NCBI GenBank assembly: GCA_964557845.1
Contig: CAZLBV010000243.1
Coordinates: 1-47,919 of the forward strand
DNA length: 47,919 bases
Direction: 5' to 3'
DNA from: CAZLBV01 sp964557845
Lineage (GTDB): Bacteria > Acidobacteriota > Aminicenantia > Aminicenantales > Aminicenantaceae
Of this stretch, positions 9,061 through 18,100 are shown piece by piece. The notes beneath the pieces were generated by a model. That model searched no databases. It was not told the DNA's origin and saw only the letters and a list, made by a program, of their open reading frames with translations. Made by a program: the position numbers and the translations under genes. Positions within the stretch are counted from its first letter, which is position 1; the number at the start of each line of letters is the position of its first letter.

Positions 9061-10920
9061 ATGACTGAACAAAAAACCGAAAAATTTGAATTTCAATCGG
9101 AAATAAAGCAGCTTTTAGATATTCTGGTTTATTCTCTGTATAAAAACAAAGAAGTCTTTGTCAGAGAGTTGATCTCTAACGCAGTAGACGCATTAAACAA
9201 GGTGCAGTTCGAAATAATGACAAATCCTGATATCGAAGATAAAGAGTCAGAACTAAAGATCAACATCAGCTTCAATCAGACACAAAATAAATTCATCATC
9301 GAAGACACCGGAATTGGTATGACCCACAAGGAATTGATCGAGAACATCGGCACCATCGCTCATTCCGGGACAATGGATTTTCTGAAAAGACTATCCGAGG
9401 CAAAAGAAAAAGAACAGATCGATCTTATAGGAAAATTCGGAGTGGGATTCTATTCCAGCTTTATGGTCTCCAAAGAGATACATATTTACACCAAATCTTA
9501 TAAAAAGGGAAGCAAAGGTTATCTATGGAAATCCAAGGGCGGGACCACTTTTACCATAGAAGAAGCTCCTAAGAAGTCCCGAGGTACCAGAATAGAGCTC
9601 TTATTGAAAAAGGGTGAACAGGAGTTCCTCCAAAAAAATGTCATAAAAAATATTATCTCAAAATATTCCCAATTTGTACCCTTCCCAATTTATCTAGAAG
9701 GCGAAAAGATCGAAGTCATGGAGGCCATCTGGTCCCAACCCAAAACCAGCCTCAAGGAAAAAGACTACATTGAATTCTACAAATTCTTTGAGAATACCCA
9801 AGAAGAACCTGAGGCCTTCCTGCATCTTTCCTCTGATGCTCCGGTGCAGTTTCATTCCATCCTTTTCATACCCAAAACCTCTCTGGAGCTTTTAGGCCTT
9901 TTTAAAACCGAGCCGGGAGTCGACCTATACTCAAAAAAAGTACTCATTCAGAAGGGCTGTAAAGATATCATGCCGGATTATCTCAGGTTTGTGAAAGGCG
10001 TCATTGATTCTGAAGACGTTCCACTCAACATTTCCCGGGAAACCATTCAAAATAACATCAAGATCGATAAGATCAGAAAGCATATCTTAAAGAAACTATT
10101 CAGCTATCTTAATACTCTCAAAGATAAAGAAAGAGAAAAATATCTGAATATATGGAAAAATTTTAACCGGAATCTAAAAGAAGGAATCGCTACGGATTTT
10201 AACAGCAGGGAAACCTTATCCCATCTTCTCCTATTCCATTCTTCTCAAACCGGGAAAGATCAGTACACTGACCTTAAAGATTATATAAAAAGAATGAAAG
10301 AGAACCAAAAAGAAATATATTATGTGACAGGAATGGACCTTGAATCGATCGATAAAAACCCTGCCCTGGAGGCTTTTAAATCCAAAGAAATCGAAGTTCT
10401 TTATTTGGATGAACCTCTGGATGAACTGGTGCTTGATCATCTTCAAGAATACGATGGGAAGAGATTTAACATGGTAGAGAGCGCTGAAATAAAATTGGAT
10501 AAAGCAGCAGAAATAAAAGATGAAGACTATCTGAAAGACGCTGCCGCTTATGTCACCTATCTTAAGAAGCTCTATGGCGACAGGATCAAAGACGTCAAGG
10601 TCTCCCAAAGGCTGGTCGACAGTCCCTGTATTCTAGTTCATTCGGCAGACAGCCCCTCACTTCAAATGGAAAAAGTCATGAAGATCATGAATAAAGACTT
10701 CGCCTTTACCAAGAGAATTATGGAGATCAACCTCAATAACGATCTGATAAAAGGGCTGGTAAGGATACATAAAGAAACGCCGCTCTCAGATGAATTAAAA
10801 ATTCTCTCACTTCAACTCTTGGACAATTTGCTCTTGCGGGAGGGTATCATCGATAACATCGATGATATTGTCCCCCGGATCCAAAACATCATGCTGCAGG
10901 CTGTTAGAAAAGAAGAATAA
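9061..10920 (+). CDS. htpG: Molecular chaperone HtpG (bacterial Hsp90)
   Basis: The 619-residue length is usual for HtpG. The GHKL ATP-binding motifs are all present: the N-box ELISNAVDAL at 36-45, DTGIGM at 82-87 and GKFGVGFYSSF at 124-134. The middle-domain catalytic Arg loop appears as NISRETIQ. A shorter C-terminal dimerisation domain follows. HtpG is a cytosolic dimeric ATP-driven chaperone. GGGAGG precedes the ATG. The gene follows the DUF4340 gene by 38 nt on the same strand, so readthrough from the ABC operon is possible. It ends 8 nt from the convergent pseudopilin gene, leaving no room for a separate terminator. Confidence 0.97.
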   Translation: MTEQKTEKFEFQSEIKQLLDILVYSLYKNKEVFVRELISNAVDALNKVQFEIMTNPDIEDKESELKINISFNQTQNKFIIEDTGIGMTHKELIENIGTIAHSGTMDFLKRLSEAKEKEQIDLIGKFGVGFYSSFMVSKEIHIYTKSYKKGSKGYLWKSKGGTTFTIEEAPKKSRGTRIELLLKKGEQEFLQKNVIKNIISKYSQFVPFPIYLEGEKIEVMEAIWSQPKTSLKEKDYIEFYKFFENTQEEPEAFLHLSSDAPVQFHSILFIPKTSLELLGLFKTEPGVDLYSKKVLIQKGCKDIMPDYLRFVKGVIDSEDVPLNISRETIQNNIKIDKIRKHILKKLFSYLNTLKDKEREKYLNIWKNFNRNLKEGIATDFNSRETLSHLLLFHSSQTGKDQYTDLKDYIKRMKENQKEIYYVTGMDLESIDKNPALEAFKSKEIEVLYLDEPLDELVLDHLQEYDGKRFNMVESAEIKLDKAAEIKDEDYLKDAAAYVTYLKKLYGDRIKDVKVSQRLVDSPCILVHSADSPSLQMEKVMKIMNKDFAFTKRIMEINLNNDLIKGLVRIHKETPLSDELKILSLQLLDNLLLREGIIDNIDDIVPRIQNIMLQAVRKEE

Positions 10921-10928
10921 AAATTTTC

Positions 10929-11462
10929 TTAACTGGAACTGTCTACGGTCATCTTTGGCCTTCTGACCCAGGAACCATCAAAATGTATTAGATCATTGGC
11001 AAACGACGAAATATCCGTAATAACGTATATAGATGCATCCGGATCAGACGGATCATAATTGATACCATCAGAAATACCGTCTCTTCCATAGGAGATAACC
11101 ACAAAATCACCGGTGCTGGTGAATTCACATCCTCTAATAGAGAATCCAGCAGCCTGACCACAGTAAACCTGAAAAGTATTTCCCCATTGATCTTCAATGG
11201 GACATACTTTTTGATAATCCGGAGCCAGTAAGGCTTGTAAAGCCGCGTCCATCTCACCAGCATGAGAGGGAAGGGTCCCCACATCTATGGTATAATCCAG
11301 AAGGGCCGTAGAAATGGCTCCGATATCTTTCATCGTTCCTTTCTGCTTTGCCTTTTGCATGGCAGCCATTCCTTGAGGAATAAGCAAGGCTGCCAAAATT
11401 CCTACTATGGCCACCACGACCAATAGTTCAATCAGTGTAAATCCTTTTTTGTGTTTCAACAT
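10929..11462 (-). CDS. Type II secretion/type IV pilin-like major pseudopilin (GspG-like)
   Basis: The 177-residue product has the class III leader MLKHKKG followed by FTLIELLVVVAIVGILAALL. Prepilin peptidase would cut after Gly7, and Glu12 is the conserved Glu5 of the mature protein. After the hydrophobic helix come a KQKGTMKDIGAISTALLDYTIDVG segment and a WGNTFQVYC segment like the GspG fold, which normally forms the body of the type II pseudopilus. No other secretion gene lies nearby, so it is an orphan locus. AAGGGG precedes the ATG, and a near-consensus sigma-54 promoter lies about 67-82 bases upstream, which suggests activator-dependent expression. Confidence 0.88.
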   Translation of the reverse strand: MLKHKKGFTLIELLVVVAIVGILAALLIPQGMAAMQKAKQKGTMKDIGAISTALLDYTIDVGTLPSHAGEMDAALQALLAPDYQKVCPIEDQWGNTFQVYCGQAAGFSIRGCEFTSTGDFVVISYGRDGISDGINYDPSDPDASIYVITDISSFANDLIHFDGSWVRRPKMTVDSSS

Positions 11463-11528
11463 TCAAATTACCCCTTTATCATAAGTTATCCTTTTCCTAA
11501 TAAAAATATTCATTCCGAATATATAATT

Positions 11529-11544
11529 AGCAAAATCCGTGCCA
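11529..11544 (-). promoter_or_regulatory. Sigma-54 (RpoN) promoter of the pseudopilin gene
   Basis: On the minus strand the sequence reads TGGCACG, four bases, TTGCT. This matches the -24/-12 consensus TGGCACG-N4-TTGCW at every defined position, with the required ten bases between the GG and GC elements. The predicted start point is near 11518, giving a leader of about 55 nt. A short inverted repeat (ATATTC and GAATAT arms around 11500-11517) would lie at the start of the transcript. Confidence 0.75.
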
Positions 11545-11756
11545 CTGCTGACGCTCAGTAATCAACTGATAATAAATCAATTAGATTAAATATATGTTAT
11601 AAATAATATTTATTTTAACAAAAAATGTCAATAAAATCCCCAAATTTGTCTAACTTAATTGATTTACGGCCTTAAAATACATCATATTTTCAGTCATGTT
11701 TTAATATTACTTTAAACAAGCCCAAAACCTGGGACATCGTTTCCATCTATAGTTGG

Positions 11757-11780
11757 GGCAGGCAGGAGATGCCTGTCTTT
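11757..11780 (+). terminator. Possible small terminator-like hairpin
   Basis: CAGGCA and TGCCTG form a perfect 6-bp stem with a GGAGA loop, extendable by one G-T and one G-C pair, then TTT. No plus-strand gene ends nearby, so it may instead be a structural or regulatory hairpin. Confidence 0.3.
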
Positions 11781-11832
11781 CCTTTAGAAGCTACCTACTT
11801 GCCATAAAAAACATAAAAAGGTTTCACACTTT

Positions 11833-11861
11833 TTGACACTTCCTTATTAATGATGTACATT
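11833..11861 (+). promoter_or_regulatory. Candidate sigma-70 promoter, distal, for the GH2 gene
   Basis: TTGACA at 11833-11838 is followed after 17 nt by TACATT at 11856-11861. The -35 is perfect and the -10 matches four of six. Confidence 0.4.
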
Positions 11862-11878
11862 ATTTTAAATAGTTTACT

Positions 11879-11908
11879 TTGACTCATGGTTCAATCGAAA
11901 TCTAAGAT
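11879..11908 (+). promoter_or_regulatory. Candidate sigma-70 promoter, proximal, for the GH2 gene
   Basis: TTGACT at 11879-11884 is followed after 18 nt by TAAGAT at 11903-11908. The start point would be about 40 nt before the ATG at 11953. Confidence 0.45.
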
Positions 11909-11952
11909 ATCAATCATTATTCACAAACTCTAATATTTAAGAGGAGGTAATA

Positions 11953-14592
11953 ATGTTTTCTTTTTTTACGGTTAAAATCAAAAAAGAATATAGAATATTG
12001 ATTTTAGGGATACTTTCAACTCTTTTTCTCTCATGCAGTAATCCGGCACCAACGCTGCCCACTGAGATGGAGCTTAACCAAGGATGGCATCTTCGATCTT
12101 CGGAAAATCTCACATTAAATGGCAAGGAGATTTCTCTTCAAAATATCGACTTAACAGAATGGTATCCGGCTACAGTTCCCAGCACAGTAATGGGAGTTCT
12201 GGTTGAAAACAAAGTATACAAAGATCCTTTCTACAATAAGAATTTGGATATCATTCCCACTGACCAATTCAACACTTCCTGGTGGTATCGCTTGGAGTTT
12301 GATATCACAGAAGACTTCCTGAGGGAAACAGCCCTGCTTGAATTTAACGGAATAAATTACCGGGCTAATGTGTGGCTTAACGGTAGTAAAATAGGATCTG
12401 TGGACAGCCTGGCTGGTTCTTTTCGTATGTTCACGTTAGATATAACAAAAAATGTCCTCACCGGAAAAAATGTTCTAGCGGTCGAAGTTTTTCCTCCTAA
12501 ACCCGGAGAGTTCACTATAGGATTTGTCGACTGGAATCCTGGCGCTCCCGATAACAATATGGGGATCTGGCGGCCTGTAATACTCCATTTAGCCGGCAAG
12601 GTGACCATTGAGCATCCTTTTGTATGGAGCAAGATCGATACAGTATCTTTATCCAAGGCAGAACTGTCTTTATCCAGCACATTAACCAATCACTCTGGAC
12701 AATCATTATCAGGGATTCTTTCTGCAGAATTTGACGGCAAGACTATCAGCCGGAATATTGTCTTGGAACCCGAGTCACAAAAAACAGTAAAATTCACTCC
12801 GGAAGATTATCAGGAATTAATCATTCAGAATCCAAGACTGTGGTGGCCGAATAACCTGGGATCCCCTGAGCTTTATGACTTAGACTTAAAGTTTCTGATT
12901 GAGGGGAGGGTCTCCTCTCAAAAATCTGTACGTTTCGGTGTAAGAGAAGTAAATGATTTTATCAACCAGGAAGGCCACAGGGGGTTTATGGTCAACGGTA
13001 AAAAAGCCTTGATTCGTGGAGGTGGATGGGTCGATGACCTTTTTCTTAATGATGATGACCGGAATCTGGAAGCTAAGATCAAATATGCTGTGCATATGAA
13101 CCTCAATACCCTCCGCTTGGAAGGCTTCTGGGGAACCTCTCAAAAACTTTATGACCTCTGCGACGAGTATGGAATCCTGCTCATAGCTGGCTGGAGCTGT
13201 CATTGGGAATGGGACGGATATGCCGGCAAGGAATGTGACGAATTCGGTTGTATTAAAACTCAGAAAGATATGGATCTCATCGCCCGCTCACTCCAGGATC
13301 AGATCCTCTGGCTGCGTAATCATCCCAGTATTTTGGTTTGGGCTTTAGGAAGCGACAAGCTTCCCAGGCCGGAACTGGAAAAAAAGTACCACGATATCCT
13401 AAGTGCTTTTGATCAGACCCGCCCCTACCTGGCAGCCACCAAAGGATTGACCAGTGAAATAAGCGGTGAAACCCGGGTTAAAATGGAAGGCCCTTATGAT
13501 TATGTTCCCCCTCTCTACTGGTTTGAGGATGGGCAGTACGGGGGCGCGTATGGCTTTAACACCGAAACCGGACCAGGTCCTCAGCCACCTCCTCTAGAAA
13601 GCCTGAAAAAAATGATCCCGCCTGAACATCTGTGGCCGATCGACGATCACTGGAACTATCACTGCTGCCGGGGGACATTTGATAATCTCGACTTGTTTAC
13701 TGAAGCCCTCGACCAACGCTACGGCAAATCCCAAAATGTAGAGGAATATCTGCGTAAAGCCCAGGCCGCCAGTTATGAAACTATACGTGCAATGTTTGAA
13801 GCCTTTGCTGCCAATAAATTCATCTCTACAGGAGTGATCCAGTGGATGTATAACTCTGCCTGGCCGGCCTTGAACTGGCAGCTTTTTGATTACTATCTGA
13901 GGCCCAATGGCGCCTTTTATGCAACCAAAAAAGCCTGCCGTCCGGTTCATATTCTTTATAATTACAAAGATAAAGGGATCTATCTAAACAATGATCTTTT
14001 CCTAGAACTCGATAATTACACCGCAGAAATGCTGATCTATAATGACCAATCCCAATTGGTTAAAGAAGAAAAAAAGACTGTATACCTGGAATCAAACTCA
14101 TCGGTAAGGATCAAAGGCCTGGAAATCACAGAAAGGCCGGGCTTGATCTTCCTGTTTTTAAAACTTCTTGACGAAACCGGACATTTAGTCAGTGACAATG
14201 TTTACTGGCTTCCAAAGAAGGACGATGTTCTGGACTATCCCGCTTCCACCTGGTATGTTACTCCTATCAAGGAATATGCTAACCTCACAAAACTTAATTA
14301 TCTGCCGGAAGCCGAAATAAAAGTAACGGAAAATATTGAATTAATAGAAGCCCAATCTAACTTATCCGCTGTAGTAAAGAATATCTCGGATAAGATCGCA
14401 TTCCTGGTTGAACTCAGTGTTGTTGGTGACCGCAGCCAAAGCAGCATTCTTCCCATATTTTGGGACGATAATTATCTCATTCTGAGGCCAGGAGAGACCA
14501 GAACCGTAACCGCTTTTTTCTACAACCGGGACCTCAAGGGAGAAAATCCGGTATTAAAAGTCAGCGGGTGGAATATCATCCGGAAAGAGTAA
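11953..14592 (+). CDS. Secreted GH2 glycosidase with Asp acid/base, exo-beta-D-glucosaminidase (CsxA)-like
   Basis: The 879-residue product starts with a lipoprotein-like signal (Cys28 in FLSC). It shows GH2 layout: sugar-binding jelly roll (about 40-215), Ig-like domain (about 220-330), TIM barrel (about 340-690) and C-terminal Ig-like domains. The usual acid/base motif is WxxGNE; here it is WALGSDKLP with Asp468. The nucleophile is Glu538 in FNTETGPGP. An Asp in the first position together with an xETxxGP motif is the signature of the exo-beta-D-glucosaminidase subfamily, where Asp469 and Glu541 of Amycolatopsis CsxA act. I infer release of glucosamine-type ends from chitosan-like or amino-sugar oligomers. 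GAGGAGG precedes the ATG. A paralogue with a normal Glu lies at 34682-37474. Confidence 0.87.
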   Translation: MFSFFTVKIKKEYRILILGILSTLFLSCSNPAPTLPTEMELNQGWHLRSSENLTLNGKEISLQNIDLTEWYPATVPSTVMGVLVENKVYKDPFYNKNLDIIPTDQFNTSWWYRLEFDITEDFLRETALLEFNGINYRANVWLNGSKIGSVDSLAGSFRMFTLDITKNVLTGKNVLAVEVFPPKPGEFTIGFVDWNPGAPDNNMGIWRPVILHLAGKVTIEHPFVWSKIDTVSLSKAELSLSSTLTNHSGQSLSGILSAEFDGKTISRNIVLEPESQKTVKFTPEDYQELIIQNPRLWWPNNLGSPELYDLDLKFLIEGRVSSQKSVRFGVREVNDFINQEGHRGFMVNGKKALIRGGGWVDDLFLNDDDRNLEAKIKYAVHMNLNTLRLEGFWGTSQKLYDLCDEYGILLIAGWSCHWEWDGYAGKECDEFGCIKTQKDMDLIARSLQDQILWLRNHPSILVWALGSDKLPRPELEKKYHDILSAFDQTRPYLAATKGLTSEISGETRVKMEGPYDYVPPLYWFEDGQYGGAYGFNTETGPGPQPPPLESLKKMIPPEHLWPIDDHWNYHCCRGTFDNLDLFTEALDQRYGKSQNVEEYLRKAQAASYETIRAMFEAFAANKFISTGVIQWMYNSAWPALNWQLFDYYLRPNGAFYATKKACRPVHILYNYKDKGIYLNNDLFLELDNYTAEMLIYNDQSQLVKEEKKTVYLESNSSVRIKGLEITERPGLIFLFLKLLDETGHLVSDNVYWLPKKDDVLDYPASTWYVTPIKEYANLTKLNYLPEAEIKVTENIELIEAQSNLSAVVKNISDKIAFLVELSVVGDRSQSSILPIFWDDNYLILRPGETRTVTAFFYNRDLKGENPVLKVSGWNIIRKE

Positions 14593-14633
14593 AAGCCATT
14601 TTATTAACATATTTACCCAATCCTAAGAAAAAA

Positions 14634-14689
14634 GCCTTATTCATCCAACCGTTCTCCCTTTGACTCATTGACTTGTTCACTCATCCACT
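14634..14689 (-). repeat. Degenerate octamer tandem repeat, locus 2
   Basis: On the minus strand seven contiguous 8-nt units read AGTGGATG, AGTGAACA, AGTCAATG, AGTCAAAG, GGAGAACG, GTTGGATG and AATAAGGC. Six fit a loose consensus RGTGRATG, the same as locus 1 at 487-518. The array lies between the GH2 stop and the MATE gene. Confidence 0.6.
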
Positions 14690-14824
14690 TCTTTCAACCT
14701 TTGAGAGTTCAGTTGCACATAAAATTTCAAAAAAATCTGCCGGTTGAGTCTAGGAGACAAGTCTGACTTCACTAAAGGCAGGATTGACATCGGCGCAGGG
14801 ATTAATATAGAATCCGCCGTTAAA

Positions 14825-16228
14825 ATGAATGAAACAGAAATAGATCCTGCCCTTGTAGATTTTCCTACCCAAGGGGTTAAAACCCTGCTAGGTAACCCTA
14901 AAAAAGCGATCATAAAACTGTCCGTACCCATGATAGTGGCCATGTCGGTCCAGACCCTCTATAATTTTGTGGACGCCATATGGGTCTCAGGTTTGGGTGC
15001 GGATGCTCTTTCTGCAGTAGGCTTTTTCTTTCCCTTTCATTTTATAATCATGGCTCTTTCCGCAGGCTTTGGTGTAGGCGGTGCCTCCGCTGTTTCACGG
15101 AGGATCGGCGCCCGGGATAAGAAAGGCGCCGATGAAGTCGGAAACCATACCCTGGTCATAATGATCATCATCTCCACAGTAATTACGGTTCCTTTATTAA
15201 TCTTGATTCCAAAGATCTTCACAGCTATGGGCGCCGCACAGGTGACTTCAACCGCAACTGTCTATGCCCGCATTCTTTTCGGTGGAACCTTTATCTTTTT
15301 CTTTGCCCAAGTGGCCAGCGCCCTATTACGGGCCGAAGGAGATGTTAAACGGGCCATGCATGCCATGATGGTCGGTGCTGTCTTGAACATCATCCTCGAT
15401 CCAATTTTTATTTATGTACTCGATTTGGGAGTAGCAGGGGCAGCCTGGGCCACGCTTTTATCTGTGACTACGGCATCTGTGTTTATTTTCTACTGGCTGT
15501 GTATTCGACGGGATACTTATATTTCCATTTCGTTTCATAAATTTCATTTTAAAAAGTCCATCATCCACGATATCTATCGAGTCGGCCTCCCAGCATCCAT
15601 TCAGCATGTGGCTATGAGCCTTTCAGTATTCATACTAAATATTATCGCCGTCAGGGCTGGAGGGACCGACGGTGTCGCCATTTACACAACCGGATGGCGT
15701 GTAGTTATGTTTGCAGTACTCCCCTTATTAGGTATGGCAACTGCAGTTGTTTCCGTAATCGGAGCGGCCTATGGGGCCAAGGATTATGACAAGCTGAATA
15801 AGGCCTTTTCTTATGCAGTTAAACTCGGAATGATCATTGAACTATGTGTTGCCGCGGTGATTTTCATCCTAGCTCCGGTGATCGCCCGTTTATTCACTTT
15901 TTCAGAAGAAAGCCTACATTTAAGGCATAATATCATTATCTTCCTTAGAACTATGTGTATTTACTTTCCGACAACACCATTTGGAATGTTTTCCTCATCC
16001 ATGTTTCAAGGTACGGCCAAAGGCACATATGCCCTTATCACAACCACTGTCCGCACAGTCTTGTTAACAGCTCCTATTGCTTATATCTTTGCACTTCTTC
16101 TGAACTGGGGACTTCCAGGCATATGGTGGGGAATTGCCATCTCAAATATATTAGGAGCAGGTTTCGCCTATAGCTGGGCTCGATACTATATCAAACACCT
16201 TAATACAGACCGAATCCAGACAGTCTGA
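14825..16228 (+). CDS. MATE-family multidrug/metabolite efflux protein
   Basis: The 467-residue protein has about twelve membrane segments in two similar halves. The opening KAIIKLSVPMIVAMSVQTLYNFVDAIWVSGLG is the classic MATE start, and the second half repeats it from about residue 255 (VGLPASIQHVAMSLSVFILN). MATE proteins export organic compounds in exchange for sodium or protons across the cytoplasmic membrane. The frame continues upstream to a TTG at 14744, but that start would add a polar stretch untypical of the family. The ATG at 14825 gives the usual length, although its ribosome site is weak. No regulator is adjacent. Confidence 0.9.
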   Translation: MNETEIDPALVDFPTQGVKTLLGNPKKAIIKLSVPMIVAMSVQTLYNFVDAIWVSGLGADALSAVGFFFPFHFIIMALSAGFGVGGASAVSRRIGARDKKGADEVGNHTLVIMIIISTVITVPLLILIPKIFTAMGAAQVTSTATVYARILFGGTFIFFFAQVASALLRAEGDVKRAMHAMMVGAVLNIILDPIFIYVLDLGVAGAAWATLLSVTTASVFIFYWLCIRRDTYISISFHKFHFKKSIIHDIYRVGLPASIQHVAMSLSVFILNIIAVRAGGTDGVAIYTTGWRVVMFAVLPLLGMATAVVSVIGAAYGAKDYDKLNKAFSYAVKLGMIIELCVAAVIFILAPVIARLFTFSEESLHLRHNIIIFLRTMCIYFPTTPFGMFSSSMFQGTAKGTYALITTTVRTVLLTAPIAYIFALLLNWGLPGIWWGIAISNILGAGFAYSWARYYIKHLNTDRIQTV

Positions 16229-16408
16229 CAAAGAAAAATTAGAGCAAAAATTAGGTAAAGAGTAAGGCAGACCCTTTTTTCCCAGAAAAAAAGCGATCAT
16301 TCATTCAATATTATTCAAAAAAAGATTCAATGCATATTTCAAAATCGCACAGATTGTTTTATCATTATAGCAAATGATTTAAATAATCCTGGGATTGGAG
16401 GACGAAAA

Positions 16409-17308
16409 ATGAAACGAGTTGTGCGGATTTTTATTCCCATAATTTTTTTAGTAATGATTGCCGGCTCCTGCCAGCAGAATTCTAGTCCATCATCATATCT
16501 TCGGGAAGAGGGCAAAGTACCATCTCAGGACGGAGCAACTATTCATTATAAAGTTTATGGAGCGGGAGAGTATCCCTTATTCTTTGTACATGGATGGTGC
16601 ACTCACATGGGATATTGGGACAATCAGATCCCGGCTTTCGCGATGAACTACAAAGTCATAACCATTGATCTGGCTGGACACGGAAAATCAGGAAAAGAAA
16701 GACAGGACTGGACCATGGAAGCCTATGGTAAAGATATTGCAGCGGTAGCGGATAAATTAAATTTGAAAAATATGATCCTTATCGGTCATTCTTTAGGCGG
16801 GCCTGCCATCCTGGAAGCTGCCCGGATGATGCCGGACCGCGTCATAGGATTAGTAGGCGCCGATACATTTTCTGATCTATATATGAAATCATACCCAGAG
16901 GAAAGAATTAAACTTACTTTGGAGTCTTTAAATGATAATTTCAAAGCAGGCATGCGGGAACTCATCCTTAGATCTTATTTTAACACTGATACAGAACGAA
17001 AGATCCGAGCCAAAATTATGAAAGACATGACTTCAGCTGATCCGGATATGGCGCTGAAATCGCTCGAAAACATGTTGAGATATGACGCAACTGAATCATT
17101 CCAAGCCATCAATAGTCCTGTTCGTAGTGTTAATTCCAAGATGACAGTAGAATCCTATCAGATAGTTAAAGAAAATACCAAATCAGTCTGGATAGAATAT
17201 CTGGATGATGTAGGCCATTTTATCATGCTGGAAGCACCCCTTGAATTCAATCGACTTTTAGCACAGTTTATATCTGAATTTGTAACTGAATCCTACAAAA
17301 AACCCTAA
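16409..17308 (+). CDS. Lipoprotein alpha/beta hydrolase
   Basis: A type II signal peptide ends with GSC (Cys21), so the enzyme is predicted to sit in a membrane facing the periplasm. The fold motifs are an oxyanion-hole HGW at 61-63, nucleophile elbow GHSLGG with Ser128, a likely acid in VGADTF (Asp152) and the catalytic His270 in VGHFIMLE. The total of 299 residues is normal. The sequence resembles the epoxide hydrolase/haloperoxidase-like esterase group, but the substrate cannot be told. GGAGG lies seven bases before the ATG. It is transcribed alone and converges on the ECF operon. Confidence 0.9.
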   Translation: MKRVVRIFIPIIFLVMIAGSCQQNSSPSSYLREEGKVPSQDGATIHYKVYGAGEYPLFFVHGWCTHMGYWDNQIPAFAMNYKVITIDLAGHGKSGKERQDWTMEAYGKDIAAVADKLNLKNMILIGHSLGGPAILEAARMMPDRVIGLVGADTFSDLYMKSYPEERIKLTLESLNDNFKAGMRELILRSYFNTDTERKIRAKIMKDMTSADPDMALKSLENMLRYDATESFQAINSPVRSVNSKMTVESYQIVKENTKSVWIEYLDDVGHFIMLEAPLEFNRLLAQFISEFVTESYKKP

Positions 17309-17313
17309 TTCTT

Positions 17314-17355
17314 AACTATTCATAAAAAATGCTGATTGGTAAATTAAATTATTAA
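17314..17355. repeat. Degenerate partial copy of the MITE end found at 33318-33569
   Basis: Plus-strand AACTATTCATAAAAAATGC at 17314-17332 is identical to the right end of the MITE-like element (minus strand, near 33564-33546), and the following GAT, ATTAAA and ATTAT blocks also align with small gaps. It lies just after the hydrolase stop codon. A second, weaker copy of the same motif (CTGAACTTTTCATAAAC) begins at about 17355. Confidence 0.5.
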
Positions 17356-17365
17356 GCTGAACTTT

Positions 17366-18070
17366 TCATAAACATACTGTTCCGGTTATAAGCACTGCAG
17401 CGAACAGGCAAAAAAATACCATATCTTTATTGGTCAAAACTGGCTTTCTCAGTCCTTTGAGCTCTCCGTCGAATCCTCGAGACAGCATGGCCGCGTATAT
17501 CTTTCCACTTCTTTCCAGAGTCTTAAATATAAGCATGGGCGCCAGATGAGCGGTCAATTTTACAGTTTTTCCTTTAGAAAGACGATGCGGGCTGCGGGAT
17601 TGTTTAGCGGTTTGGATCCTCTTTACCTCCTGAATAAACAGAAAGCCATAATTGTAACCAAACAGCATGATCCCAGAGAATAAAGGCGGAAGTTTTAAGG
17701 CCTGCAGCCCCTTAATCAAATTGTGAAAATCTGTGGTGAGCGACAAATAGGCCACACAGAGAAAAGACAACCCGGATTTTATAGTCAGGTCAAAAAATAT
17801 CTCAAGATCTCTATTAAAAGCATTCTCAGGGGAGATTATCAGAGCCACTGCAATGAATATCAGCAAGGGGACCAGCAGCAAGATTCTGCGGAAAACCACT
17901 CTCAAAGGAAGAGAAGCAAAAAAATGAACACCCACCAAAAGAAAAAAATAAAAAATAAATCTTACTGAATCTCCATAGGGAGTCAAAATAATAACTAACA
18001 TCAGGGAAAAAAAAGTAATAAGTTTAATTCTCGGATCTAATCCTAAAAAAAAATCTCTCCTTACACTCAA
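17366..18070 (-). CDS. ECF transporter T-component (CbiQ/EcfT family)
   Basis: The 234-residue protein has about five membrane segments and begins with LGLDPRIKLITFFSLML, the usual CbiQ/EcfT start (DPRxKL). The coupling-helix motif appears as AAMLSRGFDG near residue 195; its A-R-G core contacts the ATPases in known ECF transporters. A TTG at 18070 is the start, supported by GGATAAGAG directly upstream. The gene is last in an operon with a TonB receptor, an S-component and a methyltransferase. The ATPase subunits that must drive an ECF transporter are not in this window and would have to be encoded elsewhere. Confidence 0.88.
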   Translation of the reverse strand: MSVRRDFFLGLDPRIKLITFFSLMLVIILTPYGDSVRFIFYFFLLVGVHFFASLPLRVVFRRILLLVPLLIFIAVALIISPENAFNRDLEIFFDLTIKSGLSFLCVAYLSLTTDFHNLIKGLQALKLPPLFSGIMLFGYNYGFLFIQEVKRIQTAKQSRSPHRLSKGKTVKLTAHLAPMLIFKTLERSGKIYAAMLSRGFDGELKGLRKPVLTNKDMVFFCLFAAVLITGTVCL

Positions 18071-18100
18071 CTCTTATCCTATTCTTTTTCCCTTGATCTT

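Larger units (their letters stand above)
11463..11952. other. Intergenic region of 490 nt between divergent pseudopilin and GH2 genes
   Basis: No ORF with a credible start is visible. The region holds the sigma-54 promoter on the minus strand, a CTGA-CGC-TCAG palindrome just upstream of it (about 11547-11557), an A+T-rich middle, a small GC-rich hairpin at 11757-11777, and two candidate sigma-70 promoters facing the GH2 gene. Confidence 0.6.
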
